Of a DNA stretch of 22,752 bases, positions 15,123-22,752 are shown piece after piece. Made by a program: the position numbers and the translations under genes. Every line of letters starts with the position of its first letter. Positions within the stretch are counted from its first letter, which is position 1. The notes below the pieces were generated by a model. That model had not been told where the DNA came from. It did not search any database and saw nothing but the letters and a program-made list of their open reading frames with translations. The stretch covers positions 1-22,752 of the forward strand of contig JAEDGW010000034.1 of assembly GCA_016297325.1 (NCBI GenBank), given 5' to 3'. This stretch comes from Coprococcus sp. Lineage in GTDB: Bacteria > Bacillota > Clostridia > Lachnospirales > Lachnospiraceae.

Positions 15123-17531
15123 TTGGGGGATTATAAGAAACTGGCAGTCAGGTATCTGAAGGCGAACAGGGCGAGGAGCATAATAACGATAATAGGTGTG
15201 GCGATCACGGTCATTGTGCTTTATGGAGGACTGAATTTTGCATATTCCTATCTTCTGAATGAGAGGGAGAAGGTACGGGAGGAAAAAGATTATGAGTTTG
15301 TCCTCATGGCGGAAAACAAGGCACAGGCAGAGCAGATCGCAGCAGATGAGATGATAGAAAAGGCGTACATAGGCAATTATGAGTATACAGAATGGCAGAC
15401 CGGTGGACAGTCAGATTCCGGTACACCAGCGAAGACGCTCTATAAGAATGCGGTCTATGCTACGGGTGATAATCCGTTTCATATGGAATCCAATATGGAA
15501 ACTATCATGGAAAAATATGATGTCAGGGCGGATCTGAATGAAGATCTCGCAACGCTCTATTTCCAGGACGGCACTACGGATGGATCGCTGCTCATGGTAC
15601 TTGTGTGGGTGATCCTGCTGATTGCTTATATATTTGCCATATTCGCGGTTGGAATTATAAGGAATACAGTGCAGATGTTCATGATGGAGCAGATAAAGGA
15701 CTATGGAATACTGCGGTGTATAGGCTCCACAAAGGGGCAACTCAAGAAAATAGTTTACCTTATGGGGGCTGTGCTTGAGGGATCCGGAATAGTGATAGGC
15801 GTGGTTCTGGGCGGCCTCATAACACTGATAGTTGGAGCGTTTACAGGTGTGAGTGCGGGATATCATCTGATAGTGATAGTTCCGATACTGATATGTTATC
15901 TTGGGGATCTGTACTTTGTGATGAGAGATAACTGCAAGATGATAGTCAGTATGTCTCCTATAAGTGCAGTGAGGGGACAGTTCAGGATAAAGACCGGACG
16001 TATACGTTCCAGAGGAAAGGGACTGATGGGAAGACTTTTCGGCATGGAGGGAGAGTATGCGAGAAAGAGTGTCCTGAGGAACAGAGGAAGATACATCAAG
16101 ACGGTTGCATCGCTTGCGGTCAGCATAGCGGCGCTGGTGGCGGTGATGAGTGTGTCCGGTGCCGTGGACAGTGTGACTGAGTCTCTGGACAGTGAATATG
16201 GACCATATCAGATCCAGGTGTATGAGACACCGAGTCAGCTTCAGGATATCGATTCAGTGGAGTCGGAACTTCCGGATTCCGGAAGTTTGCAGAAAATCGC
16301 AGAAAACAGATATGTACTTGCTGCAAGAAAGGTTTACGAGTCAAATGTATATGCGGCAGATATCGATGATCTCTGTTCCAGATACAGTGATGATTATATA
16401 AACACAACCATGTATGGAAACATGATCGAAACCTATAAAAAGATGTATGACAATGACAGTTCTCCGGCAATTGGAAGAATGAGGCTGTCGGCGATCAGTT
16501 TGCGGGGCATGGGAGCCTCAGCAATGGAGGAACTTTCACAGTATCTGGTGGATGGCACTGTGGATGTGAGCGATCATGGAATAGTCGTGGTCACAGGGGG
16601 AAGTTCGGAGTGGAGCGATGATGACGAGGACAGTCTGACTTATCAGACGCTTAGACATGTTCAGGTAAATGACTACAAAGTGGGGGATACGATAGATATT
16701 GTCGATACCGGCAAATTGTTTGCTGAGACCCAGAAGGCCATAGAGCAGGCAGGCATAGCAAAAACCGGAGGAGACAGATCAGGTGACAACGGTGATGATC
16801 CGGATCACGAAAAAAGAATAGACATTGCAAATGAAGTGTATGACAGACTTGTAGCTGAGGGGGATTACACAACATACACAGTTGAGGGAATACTTGATCT
16901 TGGGGACAGACTGACAGGTGAATATGGAATAATGGCATACACCTCGCTGGCTAATTATCTCGCTGAGACGGGATATACAGAGAGTCAGATATCCGGAATG
17001 GAGTATCAGATCGATTCTTCAAAAATAACAAACAGCGGTATTGATGATATTGTAAGTTATTTAAGTACAGAGAGCGGTGCATTTGATTTTTACATGTATG
17101 TTGAAAGCATCAGGGTATTTCAGACTTTCAAAAAATTCAATCAGATCATACTCATGGTAGCTGCACTCGTATTTGCGCTTGGAGCCGTAAATATCATAAA
17201 TGCAACAGCGGGCAATCTGCATATGAGACGCAAGGAGTTTGCACAGCTCAGAGTCATAGGAATGTCAAGAAAGAGACTTATGAAGACTGTGATGCTCGAG
17301 GGAATCATGGCAGTATTCTGGTCAAATATAATAGGTATACTGGCCGGCACAGGGGTATATTTTGGCGAGTATTATTTTATAAGAATGGTGCTCCAGATGA
17401 AGTTTGCACCTTCAGTTACCGCTATAGTGACGGGGGTAGTGATGTCGTCGATACTTGTATTTGGAAGCATATTTGTGCCACTTAGAAGACTCCCGAAGAG
17501 CATGGCGGAAGATCTGACACTTGAGGAGTAG
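15123..17531 (+). CDS. FtsX-type ABC transporter permease, 8 TM
   Basis: The 802-residue permease has two repeats of the pattern one helix, outside domain, three helices: TM1 (20-42), an external domain (about 45-153), TM2-4 (about 155-263), TM5 (328-347), a large external domain (about 350-670) and TM6-8 (about 674-694, 726-748, 765-787). FtsX marks are the cytoplasmic segments EQIKDYGILRCIGSTKGQL and EFAQLRVIGMSRKRLM, which contact the ATPase. Such permeases work by mechanotransmission and commonly export peptides or lipids, or confer antimicrobial resistance. The start is TTG at 15123, backed by GGAGG at 15111-15115. The external domains are rich in Ser, Asp and Tyr and were not matched to a known ligand. 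The ATPase gene follows after 56 nt. Confidence 0.9.
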   Translation: MGDYKKLAVRYLKANRARSIITIIGVAITVIVLYGGLNFAYSYLLNEREKVREEKDYEFVLMAENKAQAEQIAADEMIEKAYIGNYEYTEWQTGGQSDSGTPAKTLYKNAVYATGDNPFHMESNMETIMEKYDVRADLNEDLATLYFQDGTTDGSLLMVLVWVILLIAYIFAIFAVGIIRNTVQMFMMEQIKDYGILRCIGSTKGQLKKIVYLMGAVLEGSGIVIGVVLGGLITLIVGAFTGVSAGYHLIVIVPILICYLGDLYFVMRDNCKMIVSMSPISAVRGQFRIKTGRIRSRGKGLMGRLFGMEGEYARKSVLRNRGRYIKTVASLAVSIAALVAVMSVSGAVDSVTESLDSEYGPYQIQVYETPSQLQDIDSVESELPDSGSLQKIAENRYVLAARKVYESNVYAADIDDLCSRYSDDYINTTMYGNMIETYKKMYDNDSSPAIGRMRLSAISLRGMGASAMEELSQYLVDGTVDVSDHGIVVVTGGSSEWSDDDEDSLTYQTLRHVQVNDYKVGDTIDIVDTGKLFAETQKAIEQAGIAKTGGDRSGDNGDDPDHEKRIDIANEVYDRLVAEGDYTTYTVEGILDLGDRLTGEYGIMAYTSLANYLAETGYTESQISGMEYQIDSSKITNSGIDDIVSYLSTESGAFDFYMYVESIRVFQTFKKFNQIILMVAALVFALGAVNIINATAGNLHMRRKEFAQLRVIGMSRKRLMKTVMLEGIMAVFWSNIIGILAGTGVYFGEYYFIRMVLQMKFAPSVTAIVTGVVMSSILVFGSIFVPLRRLPKSMAEDLTLEE

Positions 17532-17587
17532 GAATTCGTATCTGGCAGGAGTGGAGAGAGTTATCTGGAATAAAAAGGAGGAAAGTT

Positions 17588-18253
17588 ATGGAGATAGTAA
17601 AGATGGAACATGTCACCAAGATATACGGTGAGGGTGATACCAGAGTGTGGGGACTTGACGATGTGAGCCTCACGGTAGAAAAGGGAGAGATAGTCGCTAT
17701 AGTTGGAGCGTCGGGTTCAGGAAAATCAACGATGCTGCATGTCATGGGAGGAGTGGACACACCTAACAGCGGAAATGTGATCATAGATGGAAAGGATATA
17801 ACCAGACTTTCAGATGAGGAAATGTCTGTGTTCAGAAGACGTAAGATAGGATTCGTATTTCAGGCATACCATCTTATACCGGTGCTGACAGTTGAGGAGA
17901 ATATAAGAATGCCGATACTTCTGGATCACAGAAAACCGGACAGGGAATACATAGATCACATTATTGAGATGCTGGGACTGAAGGACAGGAAGAAATATCT
18001 GCCAAATCAGCTCTCCGGTGGACAGCAGCAGAGAGCTGCTATAGCAAGAGCACTTGCCAACAGACCGGCACTTGTGCTGGCCGATGAGCCTACGGGTGCC
18101 CTCGATTCCAAAAATGGAAATGAAGTCCTGACGCTGCTCCAGGATTCAGTAAAGAAGCTGAATCAGACTCTTGTGCTCATAACACACAACATTGATCTTG
18201 CCAGAGAGGCAGACAGGATAATAAAGATTGCTGATGGAAAGATCGTGGAGTGA
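17588..18253 (+). CDS. ABC transporter ATPase (MacB/LolD type)
   Basis: The 221-residue ATPase has all nucleotide-binding motifs: Walker A GASGSGKST (40-48), Q-loop Q92, signature LSGGQQQRAAIARAL (142-156), Walker B LVLADEPTGALDS (162-174) with catalytic E167, and H-loop H200. The LSGGQQQR and ADEPTGALDS forms are typical of the MacB/LolD group that powers FtsX-type permeases. It is the only ATPase in this operon and has a permease gene on each side, so it probably serves both. An AAGGAGG site precedes the ATG. Confidence 0.96.
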   Translation: MEIVKMEHVTKIYGEGDTRVWGLDDVSLTVEKGEIVAIVGASGSGKSTMLHVMGGVDTPNSGNVIIDGKDITRLSDEEMSVFRRRKIGFVFQAYHLIPVLTVEENIRMPILLDHRKPDREYIDHIIEMLGLKDRKKYLPNQLSGGQQQRAAIARALANRPALVLADEPTGALDSKNGNEVLTLLQDSVKKLNQTLVLITHNIDLAREADRIIKIADGKIVE

Positions 18254-18303
18254 AAAAACTGATGTTTAGTGGAACGATGTTCAAGTATAAGGGGGACAGA
18301 AAA

Positions 18304-19239
18304 ATGTACGGAAAAAGAAAATTGACCATGGTAAAGAAAGTCGTTGCGCTGGCGCTTGCTGTGTTTGCGTGCATGATCGCAATGCCATTTGACATGGCTG
18401 TCCAGGCATCAGAGCCTAAGGTCATGGTTGTGGATTACAAGATAGTTCAGAAAGAGATAATCGCTGGTCAGACATTTGATCTTGAGATAACTATAAAGAA
18501 TACGGGCAGCAGATATGTGGATAATCTCAAGATATCAGTCGCATCGGATACCGGTGATATAGTTCCGGCAGAGGGGGCCGGCAATGGATTTATGGATGAA
18601 CTTCCAAATGGACAGGAGAACACATTTACATTCAAGCTGAAGGCTGCTGACGGTCTGGAGGAGAAGAGCTATAAGCTGACAGTTACAAATGAATATGATG
18701 ACATATGGGGAAATCCTCATTCTGCAACGGATGTGATATATCTTCCAGTGAAGCTTGCCCAGAGAGCGTCCATCACAGATCTGTATGTGGAGGATGATGC
18801 GGTTCTTGGAGATTCTGTTGAGGTCATCGGCAGCATCAACAATATGGGCGCAGGAATACTATACAATGTGAGAGCGAGGATCGAGAGCAAGAATCTTGGA
18901 GAGAATGACACATTTATCGGCAATATAGAAGCTGGCAAGAGTGGAAGCATAGATATTCTGACAAATGCGGTATCAACGACTGGTTCATCCGGAGAGATAT
19001 CTACAGTCGTGGTTACATATGAGGATAAAGAGGGGAATGAGACGGAGCTTACAGGTAAATTTAGTATAGTTGTGGAATCGCCGGTGTATGACAACGTGGA
19101 AAAGATAAAGGATAACACCAAAGACAGTAACAGTAAGGCTGTGTATGGAATATGTGCAGCGGCGGTAGTTCTGGCATTGATCGTCATTTCAGTCGTGAGA
19201 AGAAGAAAAAGGAAGAAGGCAATTCTTGATGAATTCTAA
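18304..19239 (+). CDS. Secreted, membrane-anchored CARDB-like protein
   Basis: The 311-residue protein has a signal peptide (basic start, hydrophobic 12-30, likely cleavage AVQA|SEP after A35). The extracellular region resembles two Ig-like CARDB/COG1361 modules: the first opens with IAGQTFDLEITIKNTGS, and the second contains LGDSVEVIGSINNMG. A C-terminal helix (about 279-298) and the basic tail RRRKRKK complete it. It is therefore a type I membrane protein facing outside. I chose the ATG at 18304, which has AGGGGG 8 nt upstream; a GTG in frame at 18250 overlaps the ATPase stop and would bury the signal peptide. Lying between the ATPase and the MacB-like permease, it occupies the place where a membrane-fusion adaptor is often found, though it does not look like an HlyD/MacA protein. 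Its role as partner is inferred. Confidence 0.85.
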   Translation: MYGKRKLTMVKKVVALALAVFACMIAMPFDMAVQASEPKVMVVDYKIVQKEIIAGQTFDLEITIKNTGSRYVDNLKISVASDTGDIVPAEGAGNGFMDELPNGQENTFTFKLKAADGLEEKSYKLTVTNEYDDIWGNPHSATDVIYLPVKLAQRASITDLYVEDDAVLGDSVEVIGSINNMGAGILYNVRARIESKNLGENDTFIGNIEAGKSGSIDILTNAVSTTGSSGEISTVVVTYEDKEGNETELTGKFSIVVESPVYDNVEKIKDNTKDSNSKAVYGICAAAVVLALIVISVVRRRKRKKAILDEF

Positions 19240-19327
19240 ATCCACTGGCTGTATTTGAAAGTGAAATCTGTTGCGTGGATTTGTGGCATGGAAGCAGATG
19301 CGGAGAATAGACAAGGAGAAGTATTAT

Positions 19328-20701
19328 ATGGGGTGGATATGGCATTTGTGCCTTATGAATATGAAGAGAAGAAAGGTCAGGACATTTCTCACCGTTCTCG
19401 GCGTGATGATAGGTGTTATATCGGTTGTGGCACTTCTGTCTGTTGGCATAGGCGTTAAAGAAGAGATGATCGATTCCATGGTGTCGAGCGGAAGTGTGAA
19501 TCAGATCACGGTCTATAGTGAATCCAGCGGTAAGCACAAGGACCGCATGATCACGGACAGAACCATAGATACATTTAAGGGGTTTACGGATGTGTCTGAC
19601 TGTTATCCTCTGTATGAGGTGCCGGTGACTATGACTTACGGGGTGTATGAATTTTACGGCAATATCGTGGGAGTGCCGGCAGACGAGCTTGATAAGTGGG
19701 AGCTGTCAAAAAAAGAGAGTGAGGATAAGACTGCCGGCAGCTCGGGGCTTGTGGCAGGCAGCAGTGTAGGAAAGCTGTTCTTTAATTCAAAGACATATGA
19801 CAGTTATGAAAAAAGGGAGAAACAGAGCATCGCAGCTCTTGTAGGAAAGCGGTTTGACACAACTGTTGGCTGGGGAGATCCAAATGCAAAGATGGTCAAA
19901 CTGAAGCTTGAAGGTATTCTGGCGGATGGCAATGCTGACAGCAGTTCTGATAGTGTTTCAGAGACAGATAAAGGTTATGATACAACTGATACCGAAAATG
20001 ATGAAGAGCTGAGTCTTTCTGAATCATACAGTGAGAAATCGCAGACAATCTACTGCAGCATGGACTATCTCAAAAGCCTGCTGAAGCGTGTCAGCAAGGA
20101 TGGCAAGCTGGAGGGACAGCCTGTGGATGGAAATGGCAATTCATACCGTGAATTTGTCTATACATCTGCGGTGGTTACAGTGGACAACATAAACAACGTG
20201 GATGCAATGGTAAAGAAGTTTCAGGACATGGGATATCAGACGGAGAATTCCAAGGAATACCTGGACACTATCCAGAGATATCTCAAGATGATACAGCTGC
20301 TTCTCGGCGGCATAGGTATGATAGCACTTATAGTGGCGGTGATCGGAATAAGCAATACCATGACCACATCCGTATTTGACCGGGTAAATGAGATCGGTGT
20401 ACTGAAGGTGCTTGGATGCGATATAGACGAGCTCAGATGGCTGTTTCTTGTGGAAGCCGCAGTGATAGGTTTTGCAGGCGGCGTGTGCGGTGTAGGTTTG
20501 TCGTATGGAGTCAGGGTAGTGGTAAATAAAGCTGCTGTGTCCATCTTCCATCTGACTGCAGGAACGCAGGTCGCTGTCATCCCATGGTGGCTGGCATTGG
20601 CCGGAATTTTCGGCTCAGTGATCCTCGGCGTAGCCGTAGGCTACTTCCCAGCAAGATGGGCCTCAAAGCTCAGACCAATAGACGCTGTGACGAAGAGATA
20701 G
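19328..20701 (+). CDS. MacB-like ABC permease, 4 TM
   Basis: The 457-residue permease has TM1 (about 20-42, FLTVLGVMIGVISVVALLSV), a large external domain (about 45-325) and three C-terminal helices. The FtsX coupling segment is RVNEIGVLKVLGCD, and the end PARWASKLRPIDAV is close to the usual PARRAAKLxPIEAL. This is the MacB half-transporter design, working as a dimer with the ATPase. The external domain has an acidic serine-rich insert (about 215-250) unlike compact MacB. The start at 19328 has AAGGAG at 19313-19318; an in-frame TTG at 19271 has no site. It is the last gene of the operon and is followed by a strong terminator. Confidence 0.92.
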   Translation: MGWIWHLCLMNMKRRKVRTFLTVLGVMIGVISVVALLSVGIGVKEEMIDSMVSSGSVNQITVYSESSGKHKDRMITDRTIDTFKGFTDVSDCYPLYEVPVTMTYGVYEFYGNIVGVPADELDKWELSKKESEDKTAGSSGLVAGSSVGKLFFNSKTYDSYEKREKQSIAALVGKRFDTTVGWGDPNAKMVKLKLEGILADGNADSSSDSVSETDKGYDTTDTENDEELSLSESYSEKSQTIYCSMDYLKSLLKRVSKDGKLEGQPVDGNGNSYREFVYTSAVVTVDNINNVDAMVKKFQDMGYQTENSKEYLDTIQRYLKMIQLLLGGIGMIALIVAVIGISNTMTTSVFDRVNEIGVLKVLGCDIDELRWLFLVEAAVIGFAGGVCGVGLSYGVRVVVNKAAVSIFHLTAGTQVAVIPWWLALAGIFGSVILGVAVGYFPARWASKLRPIDAVTKR

Positions 20702-20805
20702 AAATGTAGCTTTTTGAATGATCAGTACAATGTCAATTTGGATATCTAAAGCACTTGAAAGATAGATGTGAAAATTAATTGGTAAAATGCGTAAGATAAG
20801 AAAGC

Positions 20806-20861
20806 AAAAAAAGCAGAGACAAATCACACAAAAAATAGAGTGTGAGCAATCTCTGCTTTTT
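20806..20861. terminator. Bidirectional terminator between ABC operon and typA
   Basis: AGCAGAGA (20812-20819) pairs with TCTCTGCT (20850-20857), and TCACAC (20824-20829) pairs with GTGTGA (20840-20845). Five T follow on the plus strand. Seven A precede it at 20806-20812 and give a seven-T run on the minus strand. It can end both the ABC operon and the converging typA transcript. Confidence 0.9.
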
Positions 20862-20875
20862 ATATTTCACCATGA

Positions 20876-20930
20876 ACGGAAAAGTCCTATCATACGGGCT
20901 TTCACTACCCAGGAGGACTTTTCGTCCGTT
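20876..20930. other. Long hairpin just beyond the typA stop codon
   Basis: The arm 20876-20889 pairs over 14 bp with 20915-20930, with a two-base bulge and a loop of about 25 nt. It starts three bases after the typA stop on the minus strand, but no T-run follows there. It is more likely a 3'-end stabilising or processing structure than a second terminator. Confidence 0.5.
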
Positions 20931-20932
20931 TA

Positions 20933-22752
20933 TTACTTCCTGTTGGCTCTATAACGGAGAGTGTGATCAAGAATCTTCTTACGGATTCTGAATGACTTCG
21001 GTGTGATCTCCAGGAGCTCGTCAGTGTCGATGAAGTCAAGAGCCTGCTCAAGACTCATCACCTTTGGAGGTGAAAGCTTAAGAGCATCATCCGATCCTGA
21101 AGAACGTGTGTTGGTAAGCTGCTTCTTCTTGCAGACATTGACTTCCATGTCCTCAGCACGAGGATTCTCACCGACAACCATACCGGCGTAAACCTGCTCG
21201 CCAGGTCCGATGAACAGTGTTCCACGCTCCTGTGCGTTGAACAGACCGTATGTGATAGAAGTACCTGACTCGAATGCTATGAGTGATCCCTTTGAACGGT
21301 AGCTCATGTCACCCTTGTATGGAAGGTACTCGTCAAATGTTGTGTTGATGATACCTGTACCCTTTGTAGCTGTCATGAAGTCTCCACGGAATCCGATAAG
21401 TCCACGGGATGGAACAGAGAACTCAAGTCTTGTGGTTCCATTTCCTGTAGGAGCCATTCCCTGAAGCTCACCCTTTCTCTGGTTTAACATGTTGATGATA
21501 GTACCTGCGAACTCGTCAGGAACATCTATATAGGCAATCTCAAATGGCTCGAGCTTATGTCCGAGCTCATCTTCCTTGTAGATAACCTCAGCCTTACTTA
21601 CTGCAAACTCATAACCCTCACGTCTCATGTTCTCGATAAGGACTGACAGATGGAGCTCACCACGGCCTGAAACCTTGAATGCCTCAGTTGTGTCTGTCTC
21701 CTCAACTCTGAGGCTGACGTCAGTGTTAAGCTCTCTGAAAAGTCTCTCACGGAGATGTCTTGATGTAACGAACTTACCTTCCTTGCCGGCGAGAGGAGAG
21801 TCATTTACCATGAATGTCATGGCGATGGTTGGCTCAGAAATCTTCTGGAAAGGAATTGGGTCAGGATTCTCAGGTGAGCAGAGAGTATCACCTATCTGTA
21901 CGTCTGCAATACCTGATACTGCAACGATGGCACCTATCTGGGCTTCCTTGACCTCTACCTTGTTAAGTCCATCATATTCAAAAAGCTTTCCGATACGGAC
22001 CTTCTCAAGCTTGTCAGGATCATGCTCGTTTACGATGACGAGATCCTCATTTACCTTGAGGACACCATTGTCTACCTTGCCGACACCGATACGTCCAACA
22101 TACTCGTTGTAGTCGATGGTGCTGACAAGCATCTGTACACCTGCCTCAGGATCTCCTGTAGGAGCAGGAATATAATCAATGATAGTGTCGAAGAGAGGCT
22201 TCATGTCTGTACCAGGCTCAGATGAGTCGAGTGTTGCATAACCTGACTTTGCAGAAGCAAATACAAATGGACAGTCAAGCTGGTCTTCATTTGCATCGAG
22301 CTCGATGAGGAGCTCAAGAACTTCGTCAACAACTTCGTCAGGACGGGCCTCAGGACGATCACATTTATTTACACATACGATAACTGCAAGATTCAGCTCA
22401 AGAGCCTTCTTCAGAACAAATTTGGTCTGTGGCATAGGTCCCTCAAATGCATCAACAACGAGGATTACGCCGTTTACCATCTTGAGAACTCGCTCAACCT
22501 CACCGCCGAAGTCTGCATGTCCCGGAGTATCGATGATGTTGATCTTGGTGCTTCCATATGTTACGGCAGTGTTCTTGGAGAGGATAGTGATACCTCTTTC
22601 ACGCTCAATGTCGTTGGAATCCATGACACGCTCAGCAACCTCCTGATTGTCACGGAATACACCGCTCTGCTTTAAGAGCTCGTCTACAAGTGTTGTCTTA
22701 CCATGGTCAACGTGGGCGATGATAGCCACATTTCTGATATCATCTCTTGTTA
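20933..22752 (-). CDS. typA: Translational GTPase TypA/BipA (5' end outside window)
   Basis: At least 605 residues are visible. The GTPase domain has AHVDHGKTT (G1), RGITI (G2), DTPGHADF (G3), NKCD (G4) and the SAKSG-type G5. EF-G-like domains II, III and V and the BipA-specific C-terminal domain (ending near LRYRANRK) follow. BipA binds the ribosome, supports 50S assembly and is needed under cold or stress conditions. The reading frame continues upstream of the GTG at 22727-22729 through T-R-D-D-I-R-N, the usual start of the family, so the true initiator lies just beyond the window end and the GTG is an internal valine codon. Codon choice is strongly biased, as in aspS. It converges on the ABC operon. 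Confidence 0.97.
   Translation of the reverse strand, partial: TRDDIRNVAIIAHVDHGKTTLVDELLKQSGVFRDNQEVAERVMDSNDIERERGITILSKNTAVTYGSTKINIIDTPGHADFGGEVERVLKMVNGVILVVDAFEGPMPQTKFVLKKALELNLAVIVCVNKCDRPEARPDEVVDEVLELLIELDANEDQLDCPFVFASAKSGYATLDSSEPGTDMKPLFDTIIDYIPAPTGDPEAGVQMLVSTIDYNEYVGRIGVGKVDNGVLKVNEDLVIVNEHDPDKLEKVRIGKLFEYDGLNKVEVKEAQIGAIVAVSGIADVQIGDTLCSPENPDPIPFQKISEPTIAMTFMVNDSPLAGKEGKFVTSRHLRERLFRELNTDVSLRVEETDTTEAFKVSGRGELHLSVLIENMRREGYEFAVSKAEVIYKEDELGHKLEPFEIAYIDVPDEFAGTIINMLNQRKGELQGMAPTGNGTTRLEFSVPSRGLIGFRGDFMTATKGTGIINTTFDEYLPYKGDMSYRSKGSLIAFESGTSITYGLFNAQERGTLFIGPGEQVYAGMVVGENPRAEDMEVNVCKKKQLTNTRSSGSDDALKLSPPKVMSLEQALDFIDTDELLEITPKSFRIRKKILDHTLRYRANRK

Noticed and set aside
18250..18303. 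GTG start overlapping the ATPase stop for the CARDB-like protein
   Set aside because: It would place 18 extra residues ahead of the signal peptide; the ATG at 18304 has a better ribosome site and gives a normal signal peptide.
20876..20930. Second typA terminator or riboswitch
   Set aside because: The stem is strong, but no T-run follows on the minus strand and no conserved ligand-binding core was recognised; listed only as a hairpin.
22727..22729. GTG as the start of typA
   Set aside because: The frame continues upstream with the TRDDIRN residues normal for the family, so this is an internal codon and the gene is cut by the window edge.

Overview
The window looks like a chromosomal stretch from an anaerobic Gram-positive Clostridia, most likely a Lachnospiraceae (Coprococcus/Lachnospira/Roseburia-like). 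The reasons are moderate GC, strong AGGAGG-type ribosome binding sites, a T-box leader ahead of aspS, hybrid histidine kinases of the type common in that family, and a FtsX/MacB-type ABC operon. No rRNA, tRNA, CRISPR array, insertion sequence or phage gene was recognised. The genus is inferred from protein style only.

Layout: (1) 1-3629, plus strand. Two hairpins (the second a terminator), a good sigma-A-type promoter, a GNAT acetyltransferase fused in frame to a type I signal peptidase, a PHP-domain phosphoesterase and an NSS-family sodium symporter. (2) 3630-5233. A terminator and promoter, a tRNA-dihydrouridine synthase and a YccF-type membrane protein. (3) 5234-7770. A consensus promoter, a complete T-box leader, aspS, and directly downstream a ~209-nt long-stem RNA with a central bubble that I call 6S RNA. 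(4) 7794-10437. A tiny, probably broken ORF, an acidic lipoprotein of unknown role, a GT28/MGDG-synthase-like glycosyltransferase and a divergent PlsY-like membrane acyltransferase, closed by a palindromic terminator. (5) 10438-14980. A large hybrid histidine kinase whose receiver domain breaks off and continues in frame into the C-terminal half of an ABC sugar-binding protein, then an OmpR-type response regulator and a short intramembrane-sensing-type histidine kinase. (6) 14981-20701. A BceR-like operator, a terminator/attenuator, an 8-TM FtsX permease, an ATPase, a signal-peptide-bearing membrane-anchored CARDB-like protein and a second, MacB-like permease. (7) 20702-22752. A bidirectional terminator, and typA (bipA) on the minus strand, running off the window end.

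How the parts work together: aspS sits under tRNA-sensing control. The leader and the enzyme both carry hints of a non-discriminating AspRS that also serves Asn-tRNA formation. The glycosyltransferase and PlsY-like gene form a small envelope-lipid module. The response regulator, kinase and four ABC-related genes look like one signal-responsive export or defence unit, in which the CARDB-like protein may take the place of a periplasmic adaptor. The most striking item is the kinase/solute-binding-protein chimera immediately upstream of that unit. It looks like the scar of a deletion that removed the end of the kinase, the start of a binding-protein gene and anything between them.
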